From: Symbiodinium kawagutii
Taxonomy: Eukaryota; Sar; Dinophyceae; Suessiales; Symbiodiniaceae
Length of the DNA: 64,000 nt
Assembly (NCBI GenBank): GCA_009767595.1
Contig: VSDK01002018.1
Location: 1,038,391 to 1,102,390 of the forward strand
Direction: 5' to 3'
Shown here: positions 23,667 to 33,489 of the stretch, piece by piece
Numbering within the stretch: the stretch's first letter is position 1
Layout: each line of letters opens with the position of its first letter
The notes under the pieces: model-generated
Seen by the model: only the letters and a program-made list of their open reading frames with translations
The model's database searches: none
Told to the model about the DNA's origin: nothing
Made by a program: the position numbers and the translations under genes

Positions 23667-23815
23667 CGTCGTAGTAGTACGTAGTAGTCGTAGTCGTAGT
23701 CGAAGTAGCTGTAGTAGTAGTAGTAGTAGTAGTAGTCGTAGTACGTAGTAGTCGTAGTCGTAGTCGAAGTAGCTGTAGTAGTGGTGGTGGTGGTTGGTGG
23801 TGGTGGTGGTGGTAG
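23570..23815. repeat. GTA/GTT/GTG trinucleotide repeat array
   Basis: Stepwise change from GTGTTG to GTAGTA to GGTGGT, with an internal duplication of a GTACGTAGTAGTCGTAGTCG-containing unit at 23677 and 23737. Open frames here are repeat artefacts. 22.9-23.5 kb holds no exon. Confidence 0.85.
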
Positions 23816-24460
23816 ACCTTAATAAGTATTTGGCAACCAGCAACCCCACTGCAGCAACCAATGACAAGTACAGTACGACTATGGATCATCCAAAAATACG
23901 GATGCAAACTAACATCGCTGCTGAGAAACGACCCTACCACAATACAGGGCAGCTGATGCCCAATCGGAGAACTTCAGTCTTCGTATTGAAACGGCTCCAG
24001 TATTCAATCATTGACCACATCCAAAGACAAACACAATGCATGGTGTGTTCCGAACATGCTTGCACTCGGCATCACTGCCCTCTTTAAGGCCTGATGAGGG
24101 TTTTGATGATTTTCTACCAATCTGTTCCAGCCTTTGCCAATGTAACTTGAAACATGCAGGACATGTGTGCATATGAACGATTCCTTGTCTGAGACTCTCG
24201 GCTTAATTTTCGGAAAAAGAAGGAACTTGCTTCTTTCATGCTTCGATGAGGTAACACAAATCTGAGCCATGTTATTCCCGTACCAGGGCGGCAGGCTTTA
24301 AACACACATTCAACAAATCATTGAAACGGGACAATGTGGGTATATCTATATCGAAATTATTTGAAAACGATTTAAAACTATGTTGCATACTACTAAATAC
24401 TAGTATAAATCCAAACTAGTGACTGTCAGGTCGTACCTGGCAACCACAAGGATACCAACC

Positions 24461-24515
24461 ACCACCACCACCACCACCACCACCACCAGCACCACCAGCA
24501 CCACCAGCACCACAC
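24461..24515. repeat. ACC trinucleotide repeat
   Basis: CCACCACCA run with CAG interruptions, directly beside the donor of the exon at 24516-24589. Confidence 0.85.
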
Positions 24516-24958
24516 CGTTGTGGCGCCTCCAAAATGTCGTAGCTCAGCTCCTTCAGTGCCGCCTTCACTTGCAGTTCCTGCTGGACAGCCTGGCACCAAC
24601 CATGGAGGTGAACCAGGGTGGCTGGTGGATCATCATGGAGCTGGGCTCATGACCAGCTGTGAAGGTAATCAAAGGACAGGATATGATAAAGGATAGGATA
24701 GGACCTTCATAATGGACACCATCTATGGGAAAATGATGGTTAGCTATGATGGCAAAACATATCATGCAAAAATGATGGCTATGATTTGTCCCAAGCATCT
24801 ATGAAGGCAATGGACGCTGGCAAGAAGGATAGGATAACTGATGGGTCAATGATGGTTAGCTATGGATTCTCAGAACTACTATCACTTGATGAACGGCCAC
24901 TCCGGGTAGCTTCTGGCACCGCTCCCCCGTAGTAAAGGGCCTTTAAAGCCGTATACCC
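24516..24958 (-). CDS. Two candidate exons
   Basis: Exon 24958-24886 reads GYTALKALYYGGAVPEATRS then GRSS, with the donor A|GTGATA. Exon 24589-24516 reads AVQQELQVKAALKELSYDIL then EAPQR, acceptor GTGCCAG and donor G|GTGTGG; it looks helical or coiled-coil. Phases (1 and 0) do not match directly, so another exon may lie between. Confidence 0.45.
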
Positions 24959-25552
24959 CTGGTTCCTCAGCTCCCTCCCAACCACCAACCAGTCTATGAG
25001 AATGAATCATGAAGATAATGGATACTGGCTACTTAATCCTTGATGGTGAACAATCTGTGAGAAGTAGCCTGAATGCTTGATGATGATTTTCATGCATGTT
25101 CATGTCGTATTTGGTGGTTGTTGCTACATGGTGGTTCATGACTGCAGGTGTTCCAATGTTGGGTTTTTATGATGTCGACTCAACGTGGTCACCGGTCGAT
25201 GGCTAATTCCACACCTCGACAAGGCAGGAAATGTGTTGGAGTTGAAGAGTGGAAACTCATCATCGAATGATTGGTTGCACCAGAAATCTCATTGCACGAC
25301 TGCAGAACACACAAACACACAAATACAACTAAATCATAAATTCACCAACAACATTCCACTCCAACATGCGCATAGCTTTGGAGTGGGTATCCAGTACATG
25401 GTGGTTTTTACAAGTCAAAGGAATCCGCCCACTTATCATCAAGTCTATTAATATCATTTATGACAACTATTCATGGCAATAAACCATCCATTTCTGGGGA
25501 TCCAACCATGACTTGAGACACCGCCCATATCACCAACCCATCACCAACCCAC

Positions 25553-25740
25553 TGCGGAGTGCGCAGTTAGATTGGGCTCTTTTAACACCAGCAGGTGTAG
25601 CCGCAGCAGCGGCCTCTTGTCTCTCTTTCAAGCTTGAGCTGCTAGCAGCTGCGGTATGCGGCCAGTCAAAAGCTGCGGCTGTACAACAGCAACTGACCAA
25701 GCAAACAGGCACCCCACTGAACCAACCCCCATTTCTCACA
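25553..25740 (-). repeat. 3' LTR of the copia element
   Basis: 188 bp partner of the LTR at 27110-27297, with the same TG..CA boundaries. CCCAC lies immediately outside. Confidence 0.95.
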
Positions 25741-25854
25741 TCCCCAAAAGGAAGTGTTGGTCAGTTGGTGCTTCGAATTAGGATGGCGCAGCCACCTCCA
25801 GAGGACGTGCTGGATCTTTTTCACCAGCACACCTCTTTTAAGGCACTGTCCGTT

Positions 25855-27066
25855 TTACGGAGCTGCCTTCTTCTTGGAACTGGCGCGGCCAGCCTCTCTT
25901 TGTGCGAAGCGCTCCTTTCTGCACTCTCGCTGTCCACGACGGAGCCCTTTCCGGCGCTCCTCGTACTCACGGTCCGCTTCGGACTCCTTGAGGGACAGCA
26001 ATCCGTCAGCACAGAAGCGCTCCCACAGCGCGCAGCGCATGCGCTTGGTGAGCACATCACCAAACTGCTGCCATGTTGGCACCCAGAACATCTCGAATGC
26101 TCCCTGTTCGAGCATGTCCTTTGAGACGAGCAAGTCGAGCATCGTCTGACGCTCGCTTGGGATCTGGCCGGTGGTCTTGAGATGATCGAAGAGCGACTTC
26201 GCATCTGTGACCAAACCACCTCGGCAGATCAAGTGCTTTCGCCAATCTGGATCCAAGGGTCGCGGCCCGATCCACATGGCATCCAGCAACACTCGGATGT
26301 ACAGATGGCGGTCCACCGCCAATGACATCGAGTTGCTCTCAGCAGCCATGCTGGAGCGAACAACTCTCGTTGAGCGCTGCGTCATGAACTCCACTGGCGC
26401 AGCCAGCTGTGGTCCGTTCTTCACCTCGTCACAGGTGACAAAGTGCATGGAGCCGAGTTGGGACTTCCCATCGGTCTCCTTGCCCAGCGAGGCATCAAAG
26501 TAGCTCAGGACGTATGGCCGTCCTTTCAGCTTGGGATAGCGCAGACATGCGCGCCCAGCTGCCACCTCGTCCAAGAAGGACTGGTAGAGCTTGACTGCCT
26601 CCTGGTAGTCAGCGTGTGTGGCTCGGTTGACGCGCTGCGCCAAAGCTGAAATCTCATACAGCTTGTGCGGCATCACCTGCTGCGCAGGCCACCGAAGCCT
26701 CATCGTCAGCTGACGATAGCACGTCACCTCCCTTGGCTCAAGGGGTGTGTCACCTTTTCGTGCCTTCACTTCTGGCAATTTGATGTTTTCCACGTAGCTG
26801 GTCATATCATCCACCAGCTTTTCTCCTTCTCTCTTCATATCCACGCCCAAAAACGTGAGTGGAAGCTGTTTCCATTCTTTGATACGGAATAACCCGTTCA
26901 ATTGGGTCTTCAGGGCGCGGAATCGCGGATCGCTCTGACTGCCCAGGAGCAATCCATCATCGACATGGAGACATAAAATCGCCCATGTCTCTTTCCCATC
27001 AGATGCCACAAATGTGGCTTTGGCCATAGAGAGCTCGTGGAGCGGTGTCTTGTGGATCTGTTCCAC
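25855..27066 (-). CDS. pol: Copia Pol fragment: reverse transcriptase C-terminus and RNase H
   Basis: 403 codons from the first usable start, with the frame open about 13 codons further up as a typical RT segment (PRLWYLRAVEQI). The catalytic LHVDDGLLLG box is at residues 33-42. RNase H carboxylates are visible as D191 (YFDASLG), E243 (MAAES), D288 (VTDAK) and D337 (FGDVLTK). The first RT blocks, integrase, protease and gag are absent. The tail after residue 345 is basic and Arg/Glu-rich. No frameshift or stop occurs, in keeping with recent insertion, but the fragment cannot be an active polymerase alone. Confidence 0.93.
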   Translation of the reverse strand: MEQIHKTPLHELSMAKATFVASDGKETWAILCLHVDDGLLLGSQSDPRFRALKTQLNGLFRIKEWKQLPLTFLGVDMKREGEKLVDDMTSYVENIKLPEVKARKGDTPLEPREVTCYRQLTMRLRWPAQQVMPHKLYEISALAQRVNRATHADYQEAVKLYQSFLDEVAAGRACLRYPKLKGRPYVLSYFDASLGKETDGKSQLGSMHFVTCDEVKNGPQLAAPVEFMTQRSTRVVRSSMAAESNSMSLAVDRHLYIRVLLDAMWIGPRPLDPDWRKHLICRGGLVTDAKSLFDHLKTTGQIPSERQTMLDLLVSKDMLEQGAFEMFWVPTWQQFGDVLTKRMRCALWERFCADGLLSLKESEADREYEERRKGLRRGQRECRKERFAQREAGRASSKKKAAP

Positions 27067-27091
27067 GGCCCGAAGGTACCATAATCGGGGA

Positions 27092-27108
27092 CCGGGGCTC
27101 CGCTACCA
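27092..27108 (-). other. Primer-binding site for an initiator-tRNA-like primer
   Basis: One base after the 5' LTR the minus strand reads TGGTAGCGGAGCCCCGG. Its complement ends CTCCGCTACCA, as expected for the 3' end of an initiator methionine tRNA with an A1:U72 pair, the usual copia primer. The exact tRNA of this species is not known from the window. Confidence 0.7.
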
Positions 27109-27109
27109 A

Positions 27110-27297
27110 TGCGGAGTGCGCAGTTAGATTGGGCTCTTTTAACACCAGCAGGTGTAGCCGCAGCAGCGGCCTCTTTTCTCTCTTTCAAGCTTGAGCTGCT
27201 AGCAGCTGCGGTATGCGGCCAGTCAAAAGCTGCGGCTGTACAACAGCAACTGACCAAGCAAACAGGCACCCCACTGAACCAACCCCCATTTCTCACA
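27110..27297 (-). repeat. 5' LTR of the copia element
   Basis: 188 bp, identical to the 3' LTR except one G/T difference. On the minus strand it starts TGTGAGAAATGG and ends CGCACTCCGCA. Confidence 0.95.
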
Positions 27298-27311
27298 CCC
27301 ACGTCATTCAC

Positions 27312-27413
27312 CCCGGACCGCGCCTGTGACCGCGGTGCCAGCTTGGCACTTTGGGCAACGGCGCCCTCCGCTTCGAAAAGCTCCGATTCGGCGCTGCCTG
27401 GGCCGGGTGGCGC
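27312..27413 (-). CDS. Candidate exon next to the copia insertion
   Basis: 34 codons, phase 0/0, reading APPGPGSAESELFEAEGAVA then QSAKLAPRSQARSG, between the acceptor CCCACCAG and the donor GGG|GTGAAT. The copia target duplication begins 9 nt after the exon end, so the element sits at the very start of the intron. Confidence 0.5.
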
Positions 27414-27698
27414 CTGGTGGGGGCATCTGGCGGCGCGAAGGTCGAGCCGCCCATTTTTTCCGCAGAACTCATGGCTGCTTAAGACAAGTTCATGTGCCAG
27501 CTGGAAAGCTACAAATGTCTAAAATTGATTAAAATACATATTAAAATTGTTCAAAACAACCCACTAGCAATGACATCACTTCGGTTTAACATTATCAAAT
27601 CCATTAGAATCTATATTGTAGCAATGCGTTTATAGCAATTCAGCGCTGATACGAAGAGAAGTCAGGCTGCGCCCGCATTCATCTTGGAAAACACCTAC

Positions 27699-28320
27699 CT
27701 TTTCCTCGGCAATATCTACCATGAGTCAACATTCTCTGATGAGTCTCAAGCTTGTGACTGATCATGTACTTAATTATCTACTTATTCTAATTTAAGTATA
27801 ATACCACCAATTTAAGCTAATCATATACTGATTACTATTAGACACCATATAAGTGATTACCTAATTAAGGTAAACCATGACCACCAATTTCAGCATCCCA
27901 GCGCCAATAAAACACCCATGCCCTTGAACACCCCACCTGGCGAATCCATGGGGCGATGCGAAGGGCAAGGTGGCGGATGCTACATGGGCACGCGTGGAGA
28001 CAAGAAAGAGGTACGCATCGCTGTCAGTTTGGTACACTAATCAACGCATACCACCAAGAAGAGCTCAACCAGGGAACTTTTCTTTAATCTCCGGGAAAAC
28101 CCGATCATATTCCGATGATTGCTTAGAACAGCTGGATTTCCTGCAGAGTCTCTCACCAAACTAGCGAGGAATACTTCCAACCAATGTTCAAACCTGCCTG
28201 TACGTCCAGGGTGTTGGTCATATGTTCTCGTATGAAGCTGCCGGCGAGAGCCGGTTGTGTAGGGCTGAGGATGCCATGTAGAGAGGTGGGCTGGTTGTTG
28301 AGAATGACCTGGATGATATC
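27699..28320 (-). CDS. Three candidate exons
   Basis: Exon 28320-28198 reads DIIQVILNNQPTSLHGILSP then ALAGSFIREHMTNTLDVQ and ends at GCAGGT (a GC donor) or four bases later at GTTTGA. Exon 28020-27937 reads DAYLFLVSTRAHVASATLPF and ends at the strong donor AG|GTGGGG. Exon 27750-27699 reads LETHQRMLTHGRYCRGK with donor AG|GTAGGT. Junction phases are not all compatible, so the order is provisional. Confidence 0.45.
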
Positions 28321-28808
28321 CTGGATGCTTATCAGTAGGTTTTTAGAGCCCATTTCCAACCCAAATTCACCAGATCACCATTGAACCAGAAGTTCATATT
28401 CAAACGAGACTGATGTTCACCACTACCAACCATCATTGAACATTGGCAGCGTCAGTCATAGTTCCTCATTGGGGAAACTGACCAAGCTCCTTGAGCAAAA
28501 GCTGCATGATGCACACGTGAGCTCACTTCCACATGATATCCACACACAAACACTTGAAGGTTCTAAAGGCAGAACATTACTGTAATTAGAATCTACATGC
28601 ATAATATCCATGTATATACACATATGATATCTGTATATCTTTGCCTTTAAGCGCACCCGAAATAAGAACAGTCGCATGCTACGTAGTCATATCTTCTAGT
28701 CAGTAAACTAGGCCGCCATCCAAAACAAGTTGTGAGGCCATCCTCATGGCGATCATCCATCATGCGAGAACTTGAAGTGGCAACTTTCTCCAGTAATGGA
28801 ATACTTAC

Positions 28809-28921
28809 AGGTGAAGGGGCCCCCCACAGAATCGAATCTAATCCCTGTGTACCCATGTCTGACTTGAATGAGCAGCTCAGTATGCCGAGCCAAATTTTGC
28901 ATACAAGCTGAATGAACTCAT
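28809..28921 (-). CDS. Candidate exon
   Basis: 113 nt, acceptor TCGTCAG, ending in phase 0 at the consensus donor GTAAGT. It reads EFIQLVCKIWLGILSCSFKS then DMGTQGLDSILWGAPSP. No family recognised. Confidence 0.5.
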
Positions 28922-29211
28922 CTGACGACCCAACAGTGTGTCTACCTACTACCATCCTACTACCTAATTATTCAAAACTATCACTACGTATCCAAATCCT
29001 ATCTATATATCCAATTACCTCTGACTTTCATTCTCCATCATTTTCATCATTTCCAATTCTCCATCATTTTAATCATTATCTAATTACCTCTGACCATCAT
29101 TCTCCATCATTTTCATCGTCATTTTCATCATTTCCTATCTATTTCATTGATCTATCTCTCCATCCATCTCCCAAGGCTCCACAACCGGAGACCCACCACG
29201 CCAGGTGTCAC

Positions 29212-29312
29212 CCCCCACGCGGCCGCTCTGTTTTGGGAACGCCCAGCGCTCTCGTCACCAAACTCCGCTGGAAGCGTTCCGCTGGAAAGTGCTCGGCCAG
29301 GTACAGCTGCAC
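29212..29312 (-). CDS. Candidate exon
   Basis: GC-rich 101-nt island, acceptor ATCGTCAG, donor GG|GTGACA, reading VQLYLAEHFPAERFQRSLVT then RALGVPKTERPRG. A plus-strand reading with a GTACAG donor is possible but has poorer composition. Confidence 0.5.
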
Positions 29313-29795
29313 CTGACGATGGGGTGGCCCCTGGTGGGGGCCGCCAACGTCGTTGGTTGATCAACTTGGGGATGAGCCAACGACCAGTTGCGGGGGGGAC
29401 TAAGCCAATGATTGGTGCTTAACATGTGAAAAAAAAAAACCGTGAAAAAACCTGACAAGAGACTGGTTGGTTTTCATGTTTTGGCTTTTTTCACCGGTTG
29501 AGGTTGGTGGATCATGATTATTGATGGTTCATGATGTACTACATAGTAGCAACTAACTACCTGTGTGGGGTGAGCCGACTACTGCTGGAGTCCTATCATG
29601 CCAGGCAAACAATCTCTGAGGGGCACCAATCAATATCTTGTTTCCAGGCAAAAAATCTCCAAACTAACCAGGTTAATAAACTCTTATCTTGTTTCCAGGC
29701 AAATAGGTTCATTTGCCATGTCGGCATGTTGACCAATACCCGTCTTCCGTGGCTTCCTTGACACATGGCGAGCTACGGCCCCTGCAACAGCTCAC

Positions 29796-29899
29796 TGGGT
29801 GCGCCGAACGGCTCCCAAGCAGCGCCGGTCTGCCTGGTCAGGGCCCAACAACTGCGCCAAGCGGTCCAGGATGAAGTTGCGCACAGGCAAAGTGGGCGC
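29796..29899 (-). CDS. Candidate exon
   Basis: 104 nt reading APTLPVRNFILDRLAQLLGP then DQADRRCLGAVRRT, acceptor GCTTCAG, strong donor CA|GTGAGC in phase 2. The amphipathic helix pattern is clear, but the family is not. Confidence 0.5.
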
Positions 29900-29949
29900 C
29901 TGAAGCTGCTCCCGTGGTGGAGATGGGTAACAATGGTGAATCACTAACA

Positions 29950-31400
29950 AGAATAGTAGGGGGTTGATAACAGGCTGCTTGTTGGTACTTGCGAGCCATA
30001 TGAAAAATACTTGTGAATCACCCAATCATTGTTAAAAACAAAGGAAAAACATTTTTCAAAGCACCAGCATAAGCACTAGTTGTTGATCCCTGTTGATATT
30101 GTTATCATCAACTAGCATAACAAGAAAAGAGGATCATTACTAGTTGTTCATGGATAACAAGTTACTGGTTGGTAGTTAGGACCCCTATGAAAAATATTGG
30201 TGAACCTATTATTGTTAAATACAAAGGAAAAAAGATGATTATATAAATGCACCAGCCAGTGTATCTTTGATTGAATGATTGATGGTGAGGAGTTTCATCA
30301 ACAACTAGTGATGACCAAGGATAATGGTTACTGGTTGATAACAGGGTAAAGGATTTTTAACCGGATAATGATGTTTAACCAACAACTAGCAACCATGGTT
30401 GATGATTGATAACAACGGACGGTGAGTCAATAACACATATATGAAATCGACTGGCTATATATGATAATCTATAGGGAGCTTAACCAACAACTAATGGCAA
30501 AGGACTAGCTATCTGGCCAATAATGATCGGTAATGGTTGCCATTGATTCGAAGGATCTAACTAACAACTCATATCTAGTAGGGGTCAAGAGTTTGACCAA
30601 CAGCTAGTTAACTAGTTAGTGCTAATGAATGATCATTGATGAATTGATGAATGGTTCAATTTGTTGTCAACCTTAATTCCCAACTAACTTCATCAACAAC
30701 TAATCAACTGATATTAACTGGTTAAGTTAACTGGTCACTGGTTGATAATTGATTGTGCGCAGCATAGCGATCGCTGTCCCTTTTTTGGCTCGCTGGCACC
30801 GCACGCGGCAACCATCTAGCTTCCTGGCGGTGCATCAAAGCACTTACTGCTGGGTGCTGATGGGTGACAATGGGCTGCTGGTGCTGACTGGTGCTGCTGT
30901 CACGGTGGTTAAAGGTGACTGGTGAGGAGACTTTAAGCAATGCTTGGTGAACCAAATTGATGATTGGTGATTTGTGATTGGTTCACAAGGATGTTAAAGC
31001 AATCAATGGTTAAGCATTGCTTTTTTGAGACTGCGAAGGAGTGTTCTGAGCTATGGTCAGCTTAGCGTCATGGGTAGCGATGGGTAAGGATGATGGAGTA
31101 TGATTGCTATATAAAGGGAACTGACAAGGGTTCATGATGGTTGAGAATAGCCACTCCAGAGGTACCAACCACGCAAAAGAGGTCATACTGCTTTTTGACG
31201 GGCTTCAACTAAGGACCGGCAAACAAAACTTATGAATGGGGTTGGTAGAAGATCTGCAATCGGACACCAGCTGATCATGAACCAAACTGCTTTACCATGC
31301 AATAGTTCGACTGGTCTACCTCCCTCTTTTGAGGTGGCGGCTGGTGGGTTTTGTCCAACGGGATACGCCCATGGGGCTACTGCTGGCTCAAGACAAGGCC
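29950..31400. other. Mostly AT-rich intron-like DNA
   Basis: Repeats of ATGGTTGATAACAA type. One possible exon at 30823 to about 30745 (EARWLPRAVPASQKRDSDRY, acceptor CCGCCAG) is the only GC-rich island. I would not call it firmly. Confidence 0.4.
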
Positions 31401-31441
31401 CTGCTGCCTGCAACCCGAACTCTGACATGTACAGTGAAAAC

Positions 31442-31781
31442 CTGCATAATTCTCAAACAAGAATCATGCTGCAATTGCAGCACACAGGGAAGTGATTCAC
31501 ACATTTTGGCAGATTTTGCCGGCTTCTTGGACACATCATTTTCGCACTGCCAGAAACGGGCACTGATATGGTGGTTTCTCAAACTAGGGTTAACCCCCAA
31601 ATCATCCTGTACAATTATTAACAATTTATAAGTATAAGTATTTATTAAACCCTCCATTTTTTGGGTTCACTATGGCTTGAGAAACCCCTGCTGCTGGCCT
31701 TAGGATGAGCTGCTGGAGGAAATTGAAGATGAAGATTTTTCGTGCTTGGACTTCTTCAACATCCTTGGTGAGCGCCAGCTT
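31442..31781 (-). CDS. Two candidate exons joined across a family A element
   Basis: Exon 31781-31686 (32 codons) reads KLALTKDVEEVQARKIFIFN then FLQQLILRPAAG. Exon 31546-31442 (35 codons) reads CENDVSKKPAKSAKMCESLP then CVLQLQHDSCLRIMQ. Both are phase 0/0, and the first ends exactly where the family A repeat supplies GTTTCT. Confidence 0.55.
31547..31685 (-). mobile_element. Family A element acting as most of a 139-nt intron
   Basis: The element at 31570-31688 fills the intron except for about 23 nt before the acceptor CTGGCAG. The donor is GGG|GTTTCT inside the inverted repeat. Phase 0 on both sides. Confidence 0.55.
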
Positions 31782-31868
31782 CTGGCAGCCCAGTGCCGCT
31801 GGAAGTTACTGGAAGTACTGTGCCGAAATGGAAAACATGTCAACTGTGTTTATATGATTCTTTTAGCA

Positions 31869-32045
31869 AACAAGGATGACCAAGAAAAACAAAAAAAAGC
31901 AATAAACAAGGATGACCAAGAAAAACAAAAAAAAGCAATAAACAAGGATGAGCAAGAAAAACAAAAAAAAGCAATAAACAAGGATGACCAAGAAAAACAA
32001 AAAAAAGCAATAAACAAGGATGACCAAGAAAAACAAAAAAAGCAA
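31869..32045. repeat. 36-bp tandem repeat, five copies
   Basis: Unit AACAAGGATGACCAAGAAAA.. repeated five times with one G/C change. It is readable in frame as a 12-residue repeat (NKDDQEKQKKAI) on the plus strand, but no splice or start context supports translation. Confidence 0.85.
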
Positions 32046-32094
32046 TGCCATCATCTCGTGGCAATGTGGACATGTTGGTCAATGCCATCGTCAT

Positions 32095-32169
32095 CACCAT
32101 CCTCACCACCACCATCCTCACCACCACCATCCTCACCACCACCACCACCACCACCACCACCAGCACCAG

Positions 32170-32233
<64 letters not shown>

Positions 32234-32305
32234 GCCACTACATGGTTGTCCAAACAACACACACCAACACCAACACCAACACCAACACCAACACCAACAC
32301 CACCT
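32095..32305. repeat. ACC, ATC and CAACAC microsatellites
   Basis: Successive runs of CACCAC, ATCATC and ACCAAC. All long frames here (poly-Ser, poly-His, poly-Asp) are artefacts. Confidence 0.9.
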
Positions 32306-32317
32306 CAAACGTACAGA

Positions 32318-33203
32318 TCAAAGATGTCCTGGCGACTTGTGATGGATGATGCCCTGCGTTTTTGGAGAGCCTTCTCGTACAGTGACCCACTTACAGAGTG
32401 GTACTCCCTGGTTAGATTCGTTGGTTTAGAACCCACCTAATCCGGTTATATCCACTGTAGCTGGTAGTTACCCCAGTTATAAGCTAAATTGACTACCTGT
32501 TGGGTACCACTCTGTACTTCCTAGTGCGGAAGACTATGTTCAAAAGAAACGTATAAAAGTTACTGTATGTGAACAAACTTGTGACATTGTTCATCTGTAG
32601 TCCATTCCAAGTAAGTACTAGATACCCTCCAAGCAAGCCTGGTCTCGGTCAAATCCGCTAGCAGTTGGGGTTTACCTGCTGGAGGCTCCATGATTTTCCA
32701 GTTCGATGGCCGGAGATGGAAGTAAAATGAAGTAATCACTGACCATGATGGAAATGGGTATTACCATGTGATATCATGATGGTGATATACTGTTCATGGT
32801 CATTTCTCTGGCAAAATCTGACCACATATCAGGACAAATCATGGAAAAAACCTGAGAAAACCAATACAAAGCACAGTTGCCCACCATGTCCGCTAAAAAC
32901 TCCAGTCGACATTGGTGCACACTGATCTTAAGCCCACTATGACTGTCAAGCGGTGCCATTGATGGACACCCATCCATCCAGCTGCCAATGCGATGGCTAG
33001 GGTAATCCACAGCTAACTCAGCTCTTGACCAGGAACAAGCCAGCTACAGCAAATGGTGGTTTCTCAAAATAGGGAGCCCAAAACATGGCTGGTTTATTAC
33101 ATTTTATTACTATATAATAGCTAATGATGGATGTTTTGGGGGTACCCCTATTTTGAGAAGCAGCCAAATGATTGACAGTAGTGAATTGCGGTTGATTCAG
33201 ATT
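32318..33203 (-). CDS. Five candidate exons, probable C-terminal part of a gene
   Basis: Exons 33203-33165 (NLNQPQFTTVNHL), 33043-32852 (64 codons, LACSWSRAELAVDYPSHRIG.. to ALYWFSQ), 32738-32676 (ITSFYFHLRPSNWKIMEPPA), 32562-32508 (NFYTFLLNIVFRTRKYRV) and 32389-32318 (WVTVREGSPKTQGIIHHKSP, stop TGA). The first junction is a family A intron (phase 0/0, GC donor). The last is a family E intron (phase 0/0). Middle junction phases do not match, so an exon boundary there is wrong or an exon is missing. Family unknown. Confidence 0.5.
32390..32507 (-). mobile_element. Family E element acting as a 118-nt intron
   Basis: The inverted repeats ACAGAGTGGTACTCCC and GGGTACCACTCTGT bound 32393-32515, with ACTT on both sides. 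On the minus strand the donor GTACCC lies in one repeat and the acceptor TGTAAG at the other. Phase 0 joins RTRKYRV to WVTVREG. Confidence 0.5.
33044..33164 (-). mobile_element. Family A insertion with target duplication forming a 121-nt intron
   Basis: The 110-bp element 33055-33164 is flanked by the 5-bp duplication CAAAT (33050-33054 and 33165-33169). On the minus strand the first two bases of the element are GC, used as a donor (ATTTG|GCTGCT). The acceptor CTGTAG lies 11 nt past the element. Both flanking exons are in phase 0. Confidence 0.55.
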
Positions 33204-33489
33204 CTGACTGATCATGGATTTGATTTTGATGCATGCACTTGGTCAAAAAAACGGACCTGAACAGTTGGTTTCCGAGATCATTTACCTATATAGTGAATCA
33301 TGTGTGATCCATTAAGCCAACCACCTTTATACAAGTATCCATCACATGAACCACGAATTGTTTGTGTGCTACAATCATCCCTCCATATTCCTACTCTACC
33401 CAACCCAACATCATCTTCTGCCCATGGTTAGGGATTATATAGTTCAGCTGACTTCTAGGATTCCCATGACCAGCTTTTGGCAGGGGGAG

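Larger units (their letters stand above)
25553..27297 (-). mobile_element. Young internally deleted Ty1/copia LTR retrotransposon
   Basis: A 1745-bp element with two 188-bp LTRs that differ at a single base, each starting TG and ending CA. It is flanked by the 5-bp target duplication CCCAC (25548-25552 and 27298-27302). Gag, protease, integrase and the first part of reverse transcriptase are missing between the primer-binding site and the pol fragment. A GGGGA stretch adjoining the 3' LTR is a minimal polypurine tract. One LTR difference implies recent insertion. It may have moved in trans using another copia element. Confidence 0.95.

Noticed and set aside
25513..26149. Plus-strand frames of 131-203 codons over the copia element
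   Set aside because: Antisense shadows of the LTR and the pol fragment.
26910..27311. 133-codon frame through the 5' LTR
   Set aside because: It is LTR and primer-binding-site sequence read through from the host exon, not a separate gene.
31746..32342. 198-codon plus-strand frame with a 12-residue repeat and poly-Ser
   Set aside because: It consists of a 36-bp tandem repeat and microsatellites. The minus strand has better splice-supported exons on both sides.
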